The translations under genes were made by a program, and so were the position numbers. A DNA stretch of 22,502 nucleotides from an uncultured Clostridia bacterium (GTDB lineage: Bacteria > Bacillota > Clostridia > TANB77 > CAG-508), in assembly GCA_944390305.1 (NCBI GenBank), contig CALXPX010000003.1:1-22502 (forward strand), in the 5' to 3' direction. The notes below the pieces were generated by a model. That model was given only the letters and a program-made list of their open reading frames with translations, searched no databases and was not told the origin of the DNA. Shown here piece by piece: positions 1 to 8,843 of the stretch; positions within the stretch are counted from its first letter, which is position 1; the number at the start of each line of letters is the position of its first letter.

Positions 1-432
1 TGAAATTCCTTTATAATCATCTAAACTATATATGCCCATATTGTTTATTTCTTCTGTATGCTCATCATAGTATTGTGCTTTATAATTATTAGATCTATCT
101 GTTGTTTGTTTATGAATCTTTTGTGCATCTTCATATACAAATTTATATAGTGCATTTTCTACAGTTACTACCTTTAATTCACCAGTATATTTTGAACTAA
201 AATCTGCTATCCCATTTGGAACTACAACATTTTCCAATTCGTTTAAAGGTTCTTTATCTATATACACTCTATTATTAGGTATGTTTTCTATTTCTCCATC
301 TATTGCTGAATTTATTAAAATATTAATATCATTTGTTTCATTTATTTTGCTATTTTTTAAGTTATAGTATGCTGATTGAACTATTAAAGTCAAACTCAGT
401 ATTACAATAATAGTTATTACAATTTTTTTCAT
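1..432 (-). CDS. Membrane-anchored hypothetical protein, partial (C-terminus beyond window)
   Basis: The reading frame is open from ATG at 432 to the window edge (144 codons). The start is supported by an AGAGG ribosome binding site a few bases upstream. The N-terminus (MKKIVITIIVILSLTLIV) is a single hydrophobic segment that could be an uncleaved anchor or a signal peptide. The rest is polar, rich in Asn, Glu, Lys and Tyr, and predicted to lie outside the membrane. No family is recognised. It starts 18 bp after the lysozyme-domain gene and is probably in the same operon, so a structural or accessory role in the secretion machine is inferred from position only. It was not called as an ORF because it runs off the edge. 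Confidence 0.75.
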   Translation of the reverse strand, partial: MKKIVITIIVILSLTLIVQSAYYNLKNSKINETNDINILINSAIDGEIENIPNNRVYIDKEPLNELENVVVPNGIADFSSKYTGELKVVTVENALYKFVYEDAQKIHKQTTDRSNNYKAQYYDEHTEEINNMGIYSLDDYKGIS

Positions 433-449
433 ATCTACCTCTTTTTATT

Positions 450-3146
450 TTAAGATGCTAGTTCTCCTCTCTTTTTAGAGAATGCGGTTGCATATGTTAA
501 CCTTTGGTCAAATAAATATTGCGTATTATATCCCAAAGCATATTCATAATTTGCAGAAATTGGTATATCGTATCCCGCTTCAGCATGGCAGAAAAACATT
601 TCTAAACATTCTTGAATATCATTTGATGTCATTAATGTTTCATATACAGGAAATGTATAGCCATTCTTTTTTGAATAAGATGATTCTAGTTCGTATATAA
701 AAAATTCTAATTGACCTTCTATAGAGTCTACTGCATATCCATGTTGAGCACAAAAAGCTTCTAAATTATCCCTTCTTCCAGAACCATCGTCATTTGTATT
801 TGTCCACTGTAATAATCCGAACCCCTGATCTAGTGGATTTTCATTAGTTAAAATAAATGATGATTCTGCTTGCATAACGCCAAGTATAGCAAAACATGCA
901 GCATCTGTTAAATTATAGGATTTTAATTTCTTATATATATCTTTTTGCATTTGTTCTACCTTTGCTTCATAATCTGGATCATACCATGGACCCGGATTTA
1001 CAACATTACCATAATCTGGTTTCATATAATCGTCTATATTATCTACTACTGATTTATCTATATTATACATGATTACTTGTATATCTTCACTTGTAGTTGT
1101 TCCTATATTATCTCCTCTTTTTACATCTTGTGATACTGATAAAGAATTATCAACACTTATACCTTTTATTAAAAATTCCATATCCAATATACATTTTCCA
1201 TCTAGTACAATATTCGTTTCTTTCCCTAGTTTTTTTTGTAATTGCTGTAATGTATTATCATCTACTTCTTTTAACTTTAATTTAATTGAGTCATTTCCAA
1301 TTTCTACTATAGTTGCATCTGCTGGAGCTATTATTGTTTCTCCACTTTCAAAACCATCTTTTAAATTTGATTTCGATCTAATAAATGCACCATATTCATT
1401 TTCTTCTCTTACTGGCCACATTGTAGGCATATGATTTGGCAAAATCCATTCTAAAACTTGAGTTCCTTGTTTCTGAAAATCTTCTTCTGTAAAATATCCT
1501 AAGTTTATTAATAGTTCTTGTAAATTTCTATATATTTTCTCTGATGCATCACTATTCATGCCTTCTAGTATTGAAAATGCTGCAAATGCATTTTTGGTTG
1601 ATTGTAATTGTGTTCCATTTGGCATTGTAGTAGTTACGTTAAAATTTACAGGTTCTTTTTGTATTGTTACATTTTCAACGGTAAATTCTTCTCCACCAAA
1701 TGTATATGTTGTTCCTTCTATATCTTTTCCTTCTTCTTCTGCTTTATCTCTTGCTTTTGCTTCTGCTATTTGTTTTGCTCTTTCTTTTGTTCCATCAAAT
1801 TGATAATATTTTCCTGGGAATCTATCTGGATCATTTTCATCTCCCAAAAATAATTTTTTTATATTCTCATTAGGTCCAGTTGTCTGTGGTTCGCATAATT
1901 GATAATACGAATCATCTATAGAACCCTTTATCACAATATCATTTGCTATATCTTTTAAGTTATCACTATCATCACGAGGTGTATATGTTAAATCATGTTT
2001 TAAGTTTCCTCCTGTACCATATGAAAAAGTAAAATCTTCATAAAACCAATGTTTTTTTACACCTATTATACGTGGCCATGATGTTTTATCTGTTCCAGTA
2101 TTTCTTAAATCTACTAAGGCTTGTATTTGTTCATCAGTTAAGTCTATATTATTTTCTTTAAAAACAGTTTTTGCTCCCTTTATAACATTTCCATCAGCAT
2201 CTGTTGTATCTTCAACTGATGTAGGTACGCTAATTCCTTTATATTGAACATCTTCAAAATCCACTTCAACATCATTAACAACAATGTCTACTTTGGTATC
2301 AAATTCACTCATTGAACATATGTCATATGTTAAATCCGGCATCATAGTTGACAGATGTAATGCTAACATTAATTCTACCGGTTTTCCATATCTTGATGTC
2401 CAAGTTGATAAATCAAAATAAAATGTTCCATATGAAAATGTATCAAACCAATCAGGTTCTATTTTCATTGATTCACTATCTCTATCTATACTTATACTGG
2501 TTGATACAAAGTTATCTAAGTCAAAGGCACTATCTCCATCGTAAACAATATTTATCATACCTTGGCTATAATCTCCATATGTTGCTCCTGAATTAGTTCC
2601 AAAAACATTATCCCAAAAAGAACTCCAAGACCCTGCTACACTCCATTGCGCAATAGATAGCGATAACTCATTCGAAATTAAATACATTCTTAAATAATTT
2701 CTTCCATCTGCAAATTGTCCTAATTTTGTTGGTACTCCGTCCTCATTGTATTCTGTTACATCTGTAAATCCACTACCAACAATATCATATCCCATGGCAT
2801 TAATCCTTTGTGCAAGATCTAGTTCATCTTCTTCATTTATTATACGGTCTACATTATTTCCATCAAAGAAACTTAAAAATCCATTCCAAGCAGATAATGC
2901 AGCTTGCTTTAAATTCTCTAAAATCATTCCAGGCATTGAGAGGAAAGAGGAAAGTAACCCTACTATTAGAACAATTAGTAATATTATCCCAGCTGATGGT
3001 AATATAACTGGTAATTTTTTTAGCATTGATACTACTTTTTTTATCTGTTGCACTGTTTTTTGTGGATTTTTTTTCCCTCCTTGCTGCTTACCTTGCTGCT
3101 TGTTTCCCCCCATTGTTTCTATACTATTATTATTATTTTCTGCCAT
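450..3146 (-). CDS. T4SS-associated bitopic cell-wall hydrolase with degenerate M23-like and tail-lysozyme domains
   Basis: This 898-residue protein has a Lys/Gln/Asn-rich cytoplasmic N-terminus (about 1-45), one membrane helix (about 46-70) and a long extracytoplasmic part. Residues about 577-700 look like an M23/LytM beta-barrel (WPVRE near the start, then GETIIAPADATIVEIG), but no HxH or other zinc-binding His is visible, so it is probably non-catalytic. Residues about 723-898 resemble the phage tail-type lysozyme family (Phage_lysozyme2). They carry the ILGVMQAESSF helix with candidate catalytic Glu761, then GFGLLQW (about 775-781) and an R-R-x-N-L segment. Gram-positive T4SSs carry such peptidoglycan hydrolases as VirB1 equivalents. 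The region 71-570 is unrecognised. The start is supported by AGGTGAG upstream, and the gene lies 18 bp after the previous one, so it is likely co-transcribed. Confidence 0.82.
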   Translation of the reverse strand: MAENNNNSIETMGGNKQQGKQQGGKKNPQKTVQQIKKVVSMLKKLPVILPSAGIILLIVLIVGLLSSFLSMPGMILENLKQAALSAWNGFLSFFDGNNVDRIINEEDELDLAQRINAMGYDIVGSGFTDVTEYNEDGVPTKLGQFADGRNYLRMYLISNELSLSIAQWSVAGSWSSFWDNVFGTNSGATYGDYSQGMINIVYDGDSAFDLDNFVSTSISIDRDSESMKIEPDWFDTFSYGTFYFDLSTWTSRYGKPVELMLALHLSTMMPDLTYDICSMSEFDTKVDIVVNDVEVDFEDVQYKGISVPTSVEDTTDADGNVIKGAKTVFKENNIDLTDEQIQALVDLRNTGTDKTSWPRIIGVKKHWFYEDFTFSYGTGGNLKHDLTYTPRDDSDNLKDIANDIVIKGSIDDSYYQLCEPQTTGPNENIKKLFLGDENDPDRFPGKYYQFDGTKERAKQIAEAKARDKAEEEGKDIEGTTYTFGGEEFTVENVTIQKEPVNFNVTTTMPNGTQLQSTKNAFAAFSILEGMNSDASEKIYRNLQELLINLGYFTEEDFQKQGTQVLEWILPNHMPTMWPVREENEYGAFIRSKSNLKDGFESGETIIAPADATIVEIGNDSIKLKLKEVDDNTLQQLQKKLGKETNIVLDGKCILDMEFLIKGISVDNSLSVSQDVKRGDNIGTTTSEDIQVIMYNIDKSVVDNIDDYMKPDYGNVVNPGPWYDPDYEAKVEQMQKDIYKKLKSYNLTDAACFAILGVMQAESSFILTNENPLDQGFGLLQWTNTNDDGSGRRDNLEAFCAQHGYAVDSIEGQLEFFIYELESSYSKKNGYTFPVYETLMTSNDIQECLEMFFCHAEAGYDIPISANYEYALGYNTQYLFDQRLTYATAFSKKRGELAS

Positions 3147-3164
3147 TTTCTCACCTGCCTTTTA

Positions 3165-5663
3165 TTATACTGTTGTTGTATTTTGTCCATCACTACCATT
3201 TTCATTATTTCTTTGCGTAAAAGCATTTCGAGCTTGTCTATAATATCTTTGAGGAGCACTTAATTCAGATATTTCTCCTTCTTGTATTTTCTTTATTGTT
3301 TTTTCAACCTTATCACCTGCCTCATCTGATGATAGTCCGCCTCTTTCGTATGTATTATTCATTTCAGTCATTGCTCTTACATATTCTCTTTCTGCATCCG
3401 TTTGTGCTTCAATTTCATGATCCAATAATTTTCTACTATATGCTATCTTACTTTTTTCATCTAATTCTGAATGTTCATTTTCAAAGTTATTATATGCTTT
3501 AGCCAAATTTCTTTGCTGAGAGCTTACATGTTTGCCATTTATAGCTCCAGATGTTGATCTACCTATAGCTTGCATTCCAGATATTGCAACATTAAAGTTT
3601 CCTGTTGCCGCTCCTAATGTAAATCCAACTGCATACCCTGTAGCTTTTAGTGTATTTCTTAATACTGCTCCTCCAATTTTTCTTGCAGCAGCTCTTCCAT
3701 TTCCATTTTTAGTTTTCTTTACTGGTGTTACAGGTGGTTTTACTTCTCCTCCATCATCTTTAAATATTTGTGACATTCTACCTAATTTTTCTGAATATTG
3801 ACCTTGACGATTTTCATCTGTAGATACTCTATCTATTCCTGATAATTTTTGTGAATATGGTTCTTCTGGATTTTTTACTTCAGTTGTTTTTGGAGTAGTT
3901 CCTCCTGCTTCTGCTTTACTTGTTCCTCCTGCTTCTGCTTTACTTGTTCCTCCTGTTTGATTCTTTCCTTGACTATTTGCAAATTTAGGAGCTTTTCTAC
4001 CTGCACTACCTGCTTTTCCTACTGCAGAAGCAGCTGATTTTCCTTTTCCTCCAATTGCATTTATAGCTGTTGCAAACATTGCTCCTTGTGCAATTGCTTG
4101 AGGCATACTTGATGCTTTAAAGTTAAAGATATTTTTAACAATTTCTTCTGCTTTAAACATTGACATAACTATTGCAAAACATAAAACTGCCGGTCCTAAA
4201 TTACTTGCAGCATCGCTATTTCCTTTTAACATTTCAAATGATGAATTTACTAGTGCTAAATATATTATACAATGAAATGGTTGTATTAATATATTATATA
4301 TATATTCTTTCATCCAAGCATTTAAAGCTTGAGATTTTCCATCTCCCATTTTATCTATAGAATATGTAATTGTTATTATTGGGGCTATCATTATTAGAAA
4401 TGCTATTGTGACCATACGCCTTATATATGTTAGTAAAAAGATAAATGTTATTAAGCTTAGTAATAAATATATGAATGCATATGCAATACCTGTTACTGTA
4501 TCTACATTAAAATCATATGCAGCTCCTATAAACTGATTCATCGTATCATTAAAATTTTTTGATCCAGTTGCAATGTTTGTACTTCCTGCATTAGCCATAA
4601 TATTTACTAATGAATTGTTAACTGCAATTACTGCTTCCATAATATAATGTAGTACAAATAGTAATGCTATACTTGTTACCCAATCTCCTAACATTTTTTT
4701 ATATTTAGCTTTGTCTTCTGCAACTGATGAAATTGCCATTCTTATTCCTACATATAATAATATCAAAGATAATATTATTGCTGATAAGTTTCTTATTCCT
4801 ACATACCATGTAGCAACATTATCTCTTATTAAGTTAACAGTAGTATCTGTAGAAGTTGAGAAAAAATCTATACTTGTAATTTCCACTTTGTTGAAGAGTA
4901 TATCATCAAGAGTTAGACCTTGTGCAACGTTTGTTCCTGTTATTAGAGCACCTATCGTAGAAATTATCTTTCCAAGTCCTGTAGCAATTGTAACTGGTAT
5001 TAATCTTAAAATATACATGAATACAGATACTATACCATCTAGTATTCCTCCTAAAAATCCAAAGATACCTCCTCCTCCTGAATCTTGTGTTTCTTCTGTT
5101 GTTTCTTGTGTTTCTTGTGTTTCTATGGTTTCTTCTACTATATCTCCTTGATCATTCCTACGATTTTCAGTAACACTTATTGTTGCATCAATTCCAGTAT
5201 CTGCTATCTGCTCTGCTATATGATCCTGTTGAGACCATTTAATAAGGCCTATATAATATCCAAACTCATCTACGTCTGAGCTTAAACCATTAAAAAAGTC
5301 TTTTATGGTTGCATAATTAACGCCATCTTTATCTATGTTAAATATTATAAATTGATTATAAATTTGGTCTATAATGTAAAAGTCATCAGGTTGAGTTGAT
5401 TTATTTTTAAATTCTTCTTCTGTTATTTTAAGCGTTTCTGAAATTAACCATGTAGGGTCATTTGAGTAAAAAACACTTGTATCTCCTACTTTGTCTTCTG
5501 GTCTATCTCCCTCTATTACGGTTACTTCCTTTACTCCAAAAATATTATAAGTTGTAGATTCTAATGTATCTGCCTTTACTATACCGGATAATAATAGCAT
5601 TACAATTGTTATAATTACAATAACCTCTTTAACTTTTTTTCTCCACTTGACAAATCTTGCCAT
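3165..5663 (-). CDS. VirB6/TrbL-like polytopic T4SS protein with long basic C-terminal tail
   Basis: This 832-residue protein has a signal-peptide-like N-terminus (1-31), then an extracytoplasmic domain (about 32-195) ending in a Glu/Thr/Gln-rich linker. The polytopic core (about 200-515) shares motifs with the other two VirB6-like proteins here: WYVGIRNL (286-293), YVGIRMAIS (304-312), IMIAP (424-428) and QPFH (461-464). The tail (about 520-832) is hydrophilic and basic, rich in Gly, Ala and Lys, with GGTSKAEA repeats and charged, probably coiled-coil stretches near the end. VirB6/TrbL proteins form the inner-membrane channel of type IV systems, and long tails are known in multi-VirB6 systems. 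The start is fixed by AAAGGAGGACAAAC before ATG. It lies 17 bp after the upstream gene. Confidence 0.82.
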   Translation of the reverse strand: MARFVKWRKKVKEVIVIITIVMLLLSGIVKADTLESTTYNIFGVKEVTVIEGDRPEDKVGDTSVFYSNDPTWLISETLKITEEEFKNKSTQPDDFYIIDQIYNQFIIFNIDKDGVNYATIKDFFNGLSSDVDEFGYYIGLIKWSQQDHIAEQIADTGIDATISVTENRRNDQGDIVEETIETQETQETTEETQDSGGGGIFGFLGGILDGIVSVFMYILRLIPVTIATGLGKIISTIGALITGTNVAQGLTLDDILFNKVEITSIDFFSTSTDTTVNLIRDNVATWYVGIRNLSAIILSLILLYVGIRMAISSVAEDKAKYKKMLGDWVTSIALLFVLHYIMEAVIAVNNSLVNIMANAGSTNIATGSKNFNDTMNQFIGAAYDFNVDTVTGIAYAFIYLLLSLITFIFLLTYIRRMVTIAFLIMIAPIITITYSIDKMGDGKSQALNAWMKEYIYNILIQPFHCIIYLALVNSSFEMLKGNSDAASNLGPAVLCFAIVMSMFKAEEIVKNIFNFKASSMPQAIAQGAMFATAINAIGGKGKSAASAVGKAGSAGRKAPKFANSQGKNQTGGTSKAEAGGTSKAEAGGTTPKTTEVKNPEEPYSQKLSGIDRVSTDENRQGQYSEKLGRMSQIFKDDGGEVKPPVTPVKKTKNGNGRAAARKIGGAVLRNTLKATGYAVGFTLGAATGNFNVAISGMQAIGRSTSGAINGKHVSSQQRNLAKAYNNFENEHSELDEKSKIAYSRKLLDHEIEAQTDAEREYVRAMTEMNNTYERGGLSSDEAGDKVEKTIKKIQEGEISELSAPQRYYRQARNAFTQRNNENGSDGQNTTTV
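3901..3955. repeat. 24-bp in-frame tandem repeat, two full copies plus a partial third
   Basis: The unit cctcctgcttctgctttact+tgtt occupies 3901-3924 and again 3925-3948, followed by the first seven bases of a third copy. On the minus strand each copy encodes GGTSKAEA in the flexible tail of the 832-residue VirB6-like protein. The unit is a multiple of three, so copy-number change would alter linker length without breaking the frame. Confidence 0.9.
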
Positions 5664-5680
5664 GTTTGTCCTCCTTTTAT

Positions 5681-7636
5681 TTAGCCCTCATAATTTACTC
5701 TTAAATCTCTTATTAGTCTTCCTGTATCTGCTATATTTTGTTTTACATCTTTACGTGCTTTTTCATTTATTTCCTCTATTGAATCTATAGCACTTACTAA
5801 ATCTTTTGTATCATTATCAGTAAAACTTATTTCTTTTACTGCTTGATGTACTTCTTTTGCAACATTTTCTACTTGATTTATAAATTGATTTTCACTATAA
5901 TTATGCCCATTTATTACCTTTTGTTTTACTTGATCTATTTGTTCTTCTGTTAATCCATGGTTTAGACCAGTTTCACTTAATGCATTTTCTACTATATTTG
6001 ATATATTTTCTCTTGTTACCTCATTCATTTCATTTACATTTAAATAATTGTATATACTTGAACTAACAACCTCTGTACTACCATCTATTGTCATAAGTTT
6101 TATTTTTGATATTAAATCATTTTTTTCTTCTTCTGACATATCTTTAGTTATACTTTTCCATTTTTCTTGTGCTGTATCATAATATGTATCAACTTGCCTT
6201 ATATATCCTATTGTTCTTGATAACTCTCCTTCTTTTTTATTCTGTTTTTTGTTGTCTTCTAAAATATTTTGAACAATTCCATATCCACCTAAAGTTCCTA
6301 TTTGTGCTATTCTTGCCCATCCATGATATCTTACTTTATGCCCAGGTACATCAGTTTTTGGTTTAGATAATTTTTTATACTTTTTAAATCCCTTAGACAT
6401 CATAGCATATCCTGATTTAGGATCAATCACGAACATTGGTATTCCTCCCAACATGGTTAATACACTTAGTGGTAATGTTTTAGCTATATTCAATCCTGAT
6501 TTGAATTTTTTCTTTTTTAAGTCTTTTCTTGCCCCTATTATTGCTCTTGCTCTTCTTCCAAGTAATCCATCATTTCTTGCCATTATCCTTAATTGAGCTT
6601 TTTCACTATCTTTTCCTTTGTGTAATTTTTTATAAACTTTATTCGCTATTTCATCTTTTTTATTAAATATACTATTTTTTGTTTCCTTTATCTTTTTTCT
6701 TTGTAATTCTGCATCCTCTTCATATATAGCACTTAATCCTGCACCATATGCCGTCCTTCCAGCAATTCTAGCAGAATGAGCTAATTTTTTAGTTGTGTTA
6801 AACCCAAATTTTAATGCATTTTTTGTAAAATATACTTGAGCTATTGCTTCACTTACTTCTCCTTTTGTAAACTCTTTATCAACATCTTTTACATTTGCAC
6901 CTTTGCCAAAATTAAAGATGTCTAAGAAAATTTTATCTGCTTTTAGAATGAAATTTATAAATACTAAAGCTATAATAAATCCCCATAGGCTTGATACTGC
7001 AATATTGATTGCAACTCCCATTAATGCAGTATATAAAAGAGCATGTACAGATTGCAAAAAAACATTCATACTAAAATCATACATCCAACTTGTAAGAGAT
7101 GTTCCTTTTTTTCCTTTTGCACCATCAAATGCATATTTTGCGCATATAAAAGGAGCAATTATAATAAGAATCATTACTGTAAAATAACGCTTCATATATA
7201 TCCACAAAAATTTGTAAAAATAAATAATTAGTATAAGATACATTATTGTCGCTGGTATTCCTATATTCATTCTTATATCAAAAGATCTTGTTTCTATTGT
7301 TTCATATATAGATGTATCTCCAGCATTTGTATTTTCTAAAAGATTTAATATAGTTTCATTAATGCTAAATACTGCTATCATAAAATAATGTATTATAAAC
7401 AAAAGTATAATACTAACAATCCAACTCCATAGAGCTGTCTTATATTGACCTGTTTTTTCTGGAATCGTAGATAAAGCTATTCTAATTCCTAAGTACATTA
7501 CAATTATTACTAGAGCTATTAAGGCTAAATTTCTAAACGATATATACCAACCAGCTACTATATTTCTAAGTATTCCAACTATTGAATCATTTGGAATTTG
7601 CTGTCCTCCGTGGAGTATCTGTAAAAACATTAACAT
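5681..7636 (-). CDS. VirB6/TrbL-like polytopic protein, probable C-terminal part of a frameshifted CHAP-VirB6 fusion
   Basis: The 651-codon frame contains the VirB6-like core: WYISFRNL (30-37), MYLGIRIALS (47-56), IIIAP (158-162) and LQSVH (194-198), with several membrane helices between about 20 and 235. A large basic cytoplasmic tail follows (about 240-651, rich in Lys, Glu and Arg). The ATG codons at 7636 and 7630 have no ribosome binding site and lie inside the upstream gene, overlapping it by 50 bp. Both paralogues in this cluster place a signal peptide and extracytoplasmic domain directly in front of the same core. The missing N-terminus is exactly what the overlapping upstream frame supplies, in the +1 relation. 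An SD-like GGAGG at 7605-7609 sits seven bases before an in-frame ATT at 7595-7597, so independent initiation there is an alternative. The true start is unresolved. Confidence 0.75.
   Translation of the reverse strand: MLMFLQILHGGQQIPNDSIVGILRNIVAGWYISFRNLALIALVIIVMYLGIRIALSTIPEKTGQYKTALWSWIVSIILLFIIHYFMIAVFSINETILNLLENTNAGDTSIYETIETRSFDIRMNIGIPATIMYLILIIYFYKFLWIYMKRYFTVMILIIIAPFICAKYAFDGAKGKKGTSLTSWMYDFSMNVFLQSVHALLYTALMGVAINIAVSSLWGFIIALVFINFILKADKIFLDIFNFGKGANVKDVDKEFTKGEVSEAIAQVYFTKNALKFGFNTTKKLAHSARIAGRTAYGAGLSAIYEEDAELQRKKIKETKNSIFNKKDEIANKVYKKLHKGKDSEKAQLRIMARNDGLLGRRARAIIGARKDLKKKKFKSGLNIAKTLPLSVLTMLGGIPMFVIDPKSGYAMMSKGFKKYKKLSKPKTDVPGHKVRYHGWARIAQIGTLGGYGIVQNILEDNKKQNKKEGELSRTIGYIRQVDTYYDTAQEKWKSITKDMSEEEKNDLISKIKLMTIDGSTEVVSSSIYNYLNVNEMNEVTRENISNIVENALSETGLNHGLTEEQIDQVKQKVINGHNYSENQFINQVENVAKEVHQAVKEISFTDNDTKDLVSAIDSIEEINEKARKDVKQNIADTGRLIRDLRVNYEG
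7587..7636 (-). other. Frame overlap / probable +1 frameshift joining CHAP and VirB6 halves
   Basis: The CHAP-protein frame ends at the TGA at 7587-7589, while the VirB6 frame is open from at least 7636. Passing from the first to the second needs a +1 (or -2) shift. The peptide before the break (EDIIYNNIPLLDVNVFTDTP) aligns with QDLLLGNYELFHINVF of the 383-residue paralogue. The peptide after it (GGQQIPNDSIVGILRN then WYISFRNL) aligns with what follows there. The region holds TTTTT at 7623-7627 and CCACGGAGG at 7605-7613, either of which could carry an extra base. It may be a real mutation, a sequence error, or recoding. Confidence 0.7.
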
Positions 7637-8828
7637 CTAAAAGTGGTATATTGTTATATATAATATCTTCTATAGTGTAATCTCCATCTACGATTCCACT
7701 TATACTTGCATTAGGGTTACTATTTTGACTGCTTCCATTTACTCCAGTTAATGCTTCTATTGGCATTACTGAATATTCTTTTTCTTCAACTTTATAGAGC
7801 CCTAATGAATTATCATCTATAAATTTTACATATGCATATGATATATTTCCTAAATTTGCTGTGGTATTTGTTGTTGTAGTATTTGTTAGACTTTCTCCTG
7901 AAGCATTAATAAAGTTATTCGCTAGTGATTGAAACATTATTACATATCCTAATGCTGCAAATTTTATAACATTTATTATCATACCACCAAAAAATCCAAA
8001 AAATTGTGAGATTTGATTAAATAACCATGCTAAATCTTTTCTTTTTGAATAAGAAACCTGTGTTGGCATACCATTAAATTCAAAATCTCCTGCAGAATTT
8101 GATGTACTCGCCATGCTACCAGGCAAGTATACACCATCTGCTATAAATTCAAAATTTGCTGCTTTCGCCGCTTCTTCTGTAATTCTTCCTATTTGTTTTA
8201 AATTATCTTGGCTTCCTCTACAATTTGAAAAAGTATAGGCACTTCTTATCCCTAGTCCGCCACTAGCTGTAGACCACATATCAGCTACCATATCTTCTCC
8301 TTGGCTATTTTTTCCAACATATAGTCCTACGTGCCCATCCATAACTAATATATCTCCAGGTAAAACAGTTACATCTCTAGGTAAGCCATTAACTCCAGCA
8401 TCATTTCTCCAAATTTCTTCGTAAAAGCCTCTATTAAAATTATATGAATTCCATCCATATCTTGTAGGAGATGCGAAAATTGTAAATGATTCATTTCCTA
8501 TTCCTGTTGCATGATGAACAGCAAAGCTTACCCATCCAACGCAATCAAATTCATATGTACTTCCTTCTGCTATCTGAGCATTGTATGCAATTGATCTCGG
8601 ACTTCCATTATCATCATTTGTATTATCATTATATAAACATGTATATTTTCCTGCATCTTCATCGTTACAAAATTGTATAGCCCAAGTTGCTATCTGCATT
8701 CCTACTTCTTCAACAGTATGTCCTGTAGTAGCATTTGAATTTTGTTTATCTTCTCCTAACACTCTACTAGGTACAAACATCATAAATGATACTAGTAATA
8801 GTAATACTATACTAAAAATTTTTTTCAT
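7587..8828 (-). CDS. Secreted NlpC/P60-CHAP-type peptidoglycan hydrolase, probable N-terminal part of a VirB6 fusion
   Basis: The 413-residue frame begins with a signal peptide (about 1-25) after a strong GGAGG site. Residues about 38-200 form a cysteine-peptidase fold of the NlpC/P60-CHAP type: FDCVGWVSF with candidate nucleophile Cys96, then the PGDILVMDGHVGLYVG motif with candidate His166. Such enzymes cleave stem peptides and would let a secretion channel cross the wall. A hydrophobic segment at about 275-305 is followed by a Thr/Asn-rich linker. The end (EDIIYNNIPLLDVNVF) matches the segment just before the VirB6 core in the two other VirB6-like proteins. The last roughly eleven residues (RRTANSK end) look out of frame. 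The intact ancestral product was probably one protein of roughly 1,050 residues. Alternatively the two halves are now separate proteins. Confidence 0.83.
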   Translation of the reverse strand: MKKIFSIVLLLLVSFMMFVPSRVLGEDKQNSNATTGHTVEEVGMQIATWAIQFCNDEDAGKYTCLYNDNTNDDNGSPRSIAYNAQIAEGSTYEFDCVGWVSFAVHHATGIGNESFTIFASPTRYGWNSYNFNRGFYEEIWRNDAGVNGLPRDVTVLPGDILVMDGHVGLYVGKNSQGEDMVADMWSTASGGLGIRSAYTFSNCRGSQDNLKQIGRITEEAAKAANFEFIADGVYLPGSMASTSNSAGDFEFNGMPTQVSYSKRKDLAWLFNQISQFFGFFGGMIINVIKFAALGYVIMFQSLANNFINASGESLTNTTTTNTTANLGNISYAYVKFIDDNSLGLYKVEEKEYSVMPIEALTGVNGSSQNSNPNASISGIVDGDYTIEDIIYNNIPLLDVNVFTDTPRRTANSK

Positions 8829-8843
8829 GTTTGTACCTCCTCT

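Noticed and set aside
2746..3243. Plus-strand open frame of 165 codons
   Set aside because: It lies opposite the N-terminus of the lysozyme-domain gene and the intergenic gap, has Cys/Ser/Phe-rich low-complexity content and no RBS. It is a shadow of the minus-strand gene.
4711..5151. Plus-strand open frame of 146 codons
   Set aside because: It is fully antisense to the VirB6-like gene at 3165-5663, its composition mirrors the complementary codons, and it has no RBS.
7587..7636. Programmed -1 frameshift of dnaX or IS type
   Set aside because: The two frames are related by +1/-2, and no X-XXY-YYZ slippery heptamer that would restore the frame is present.
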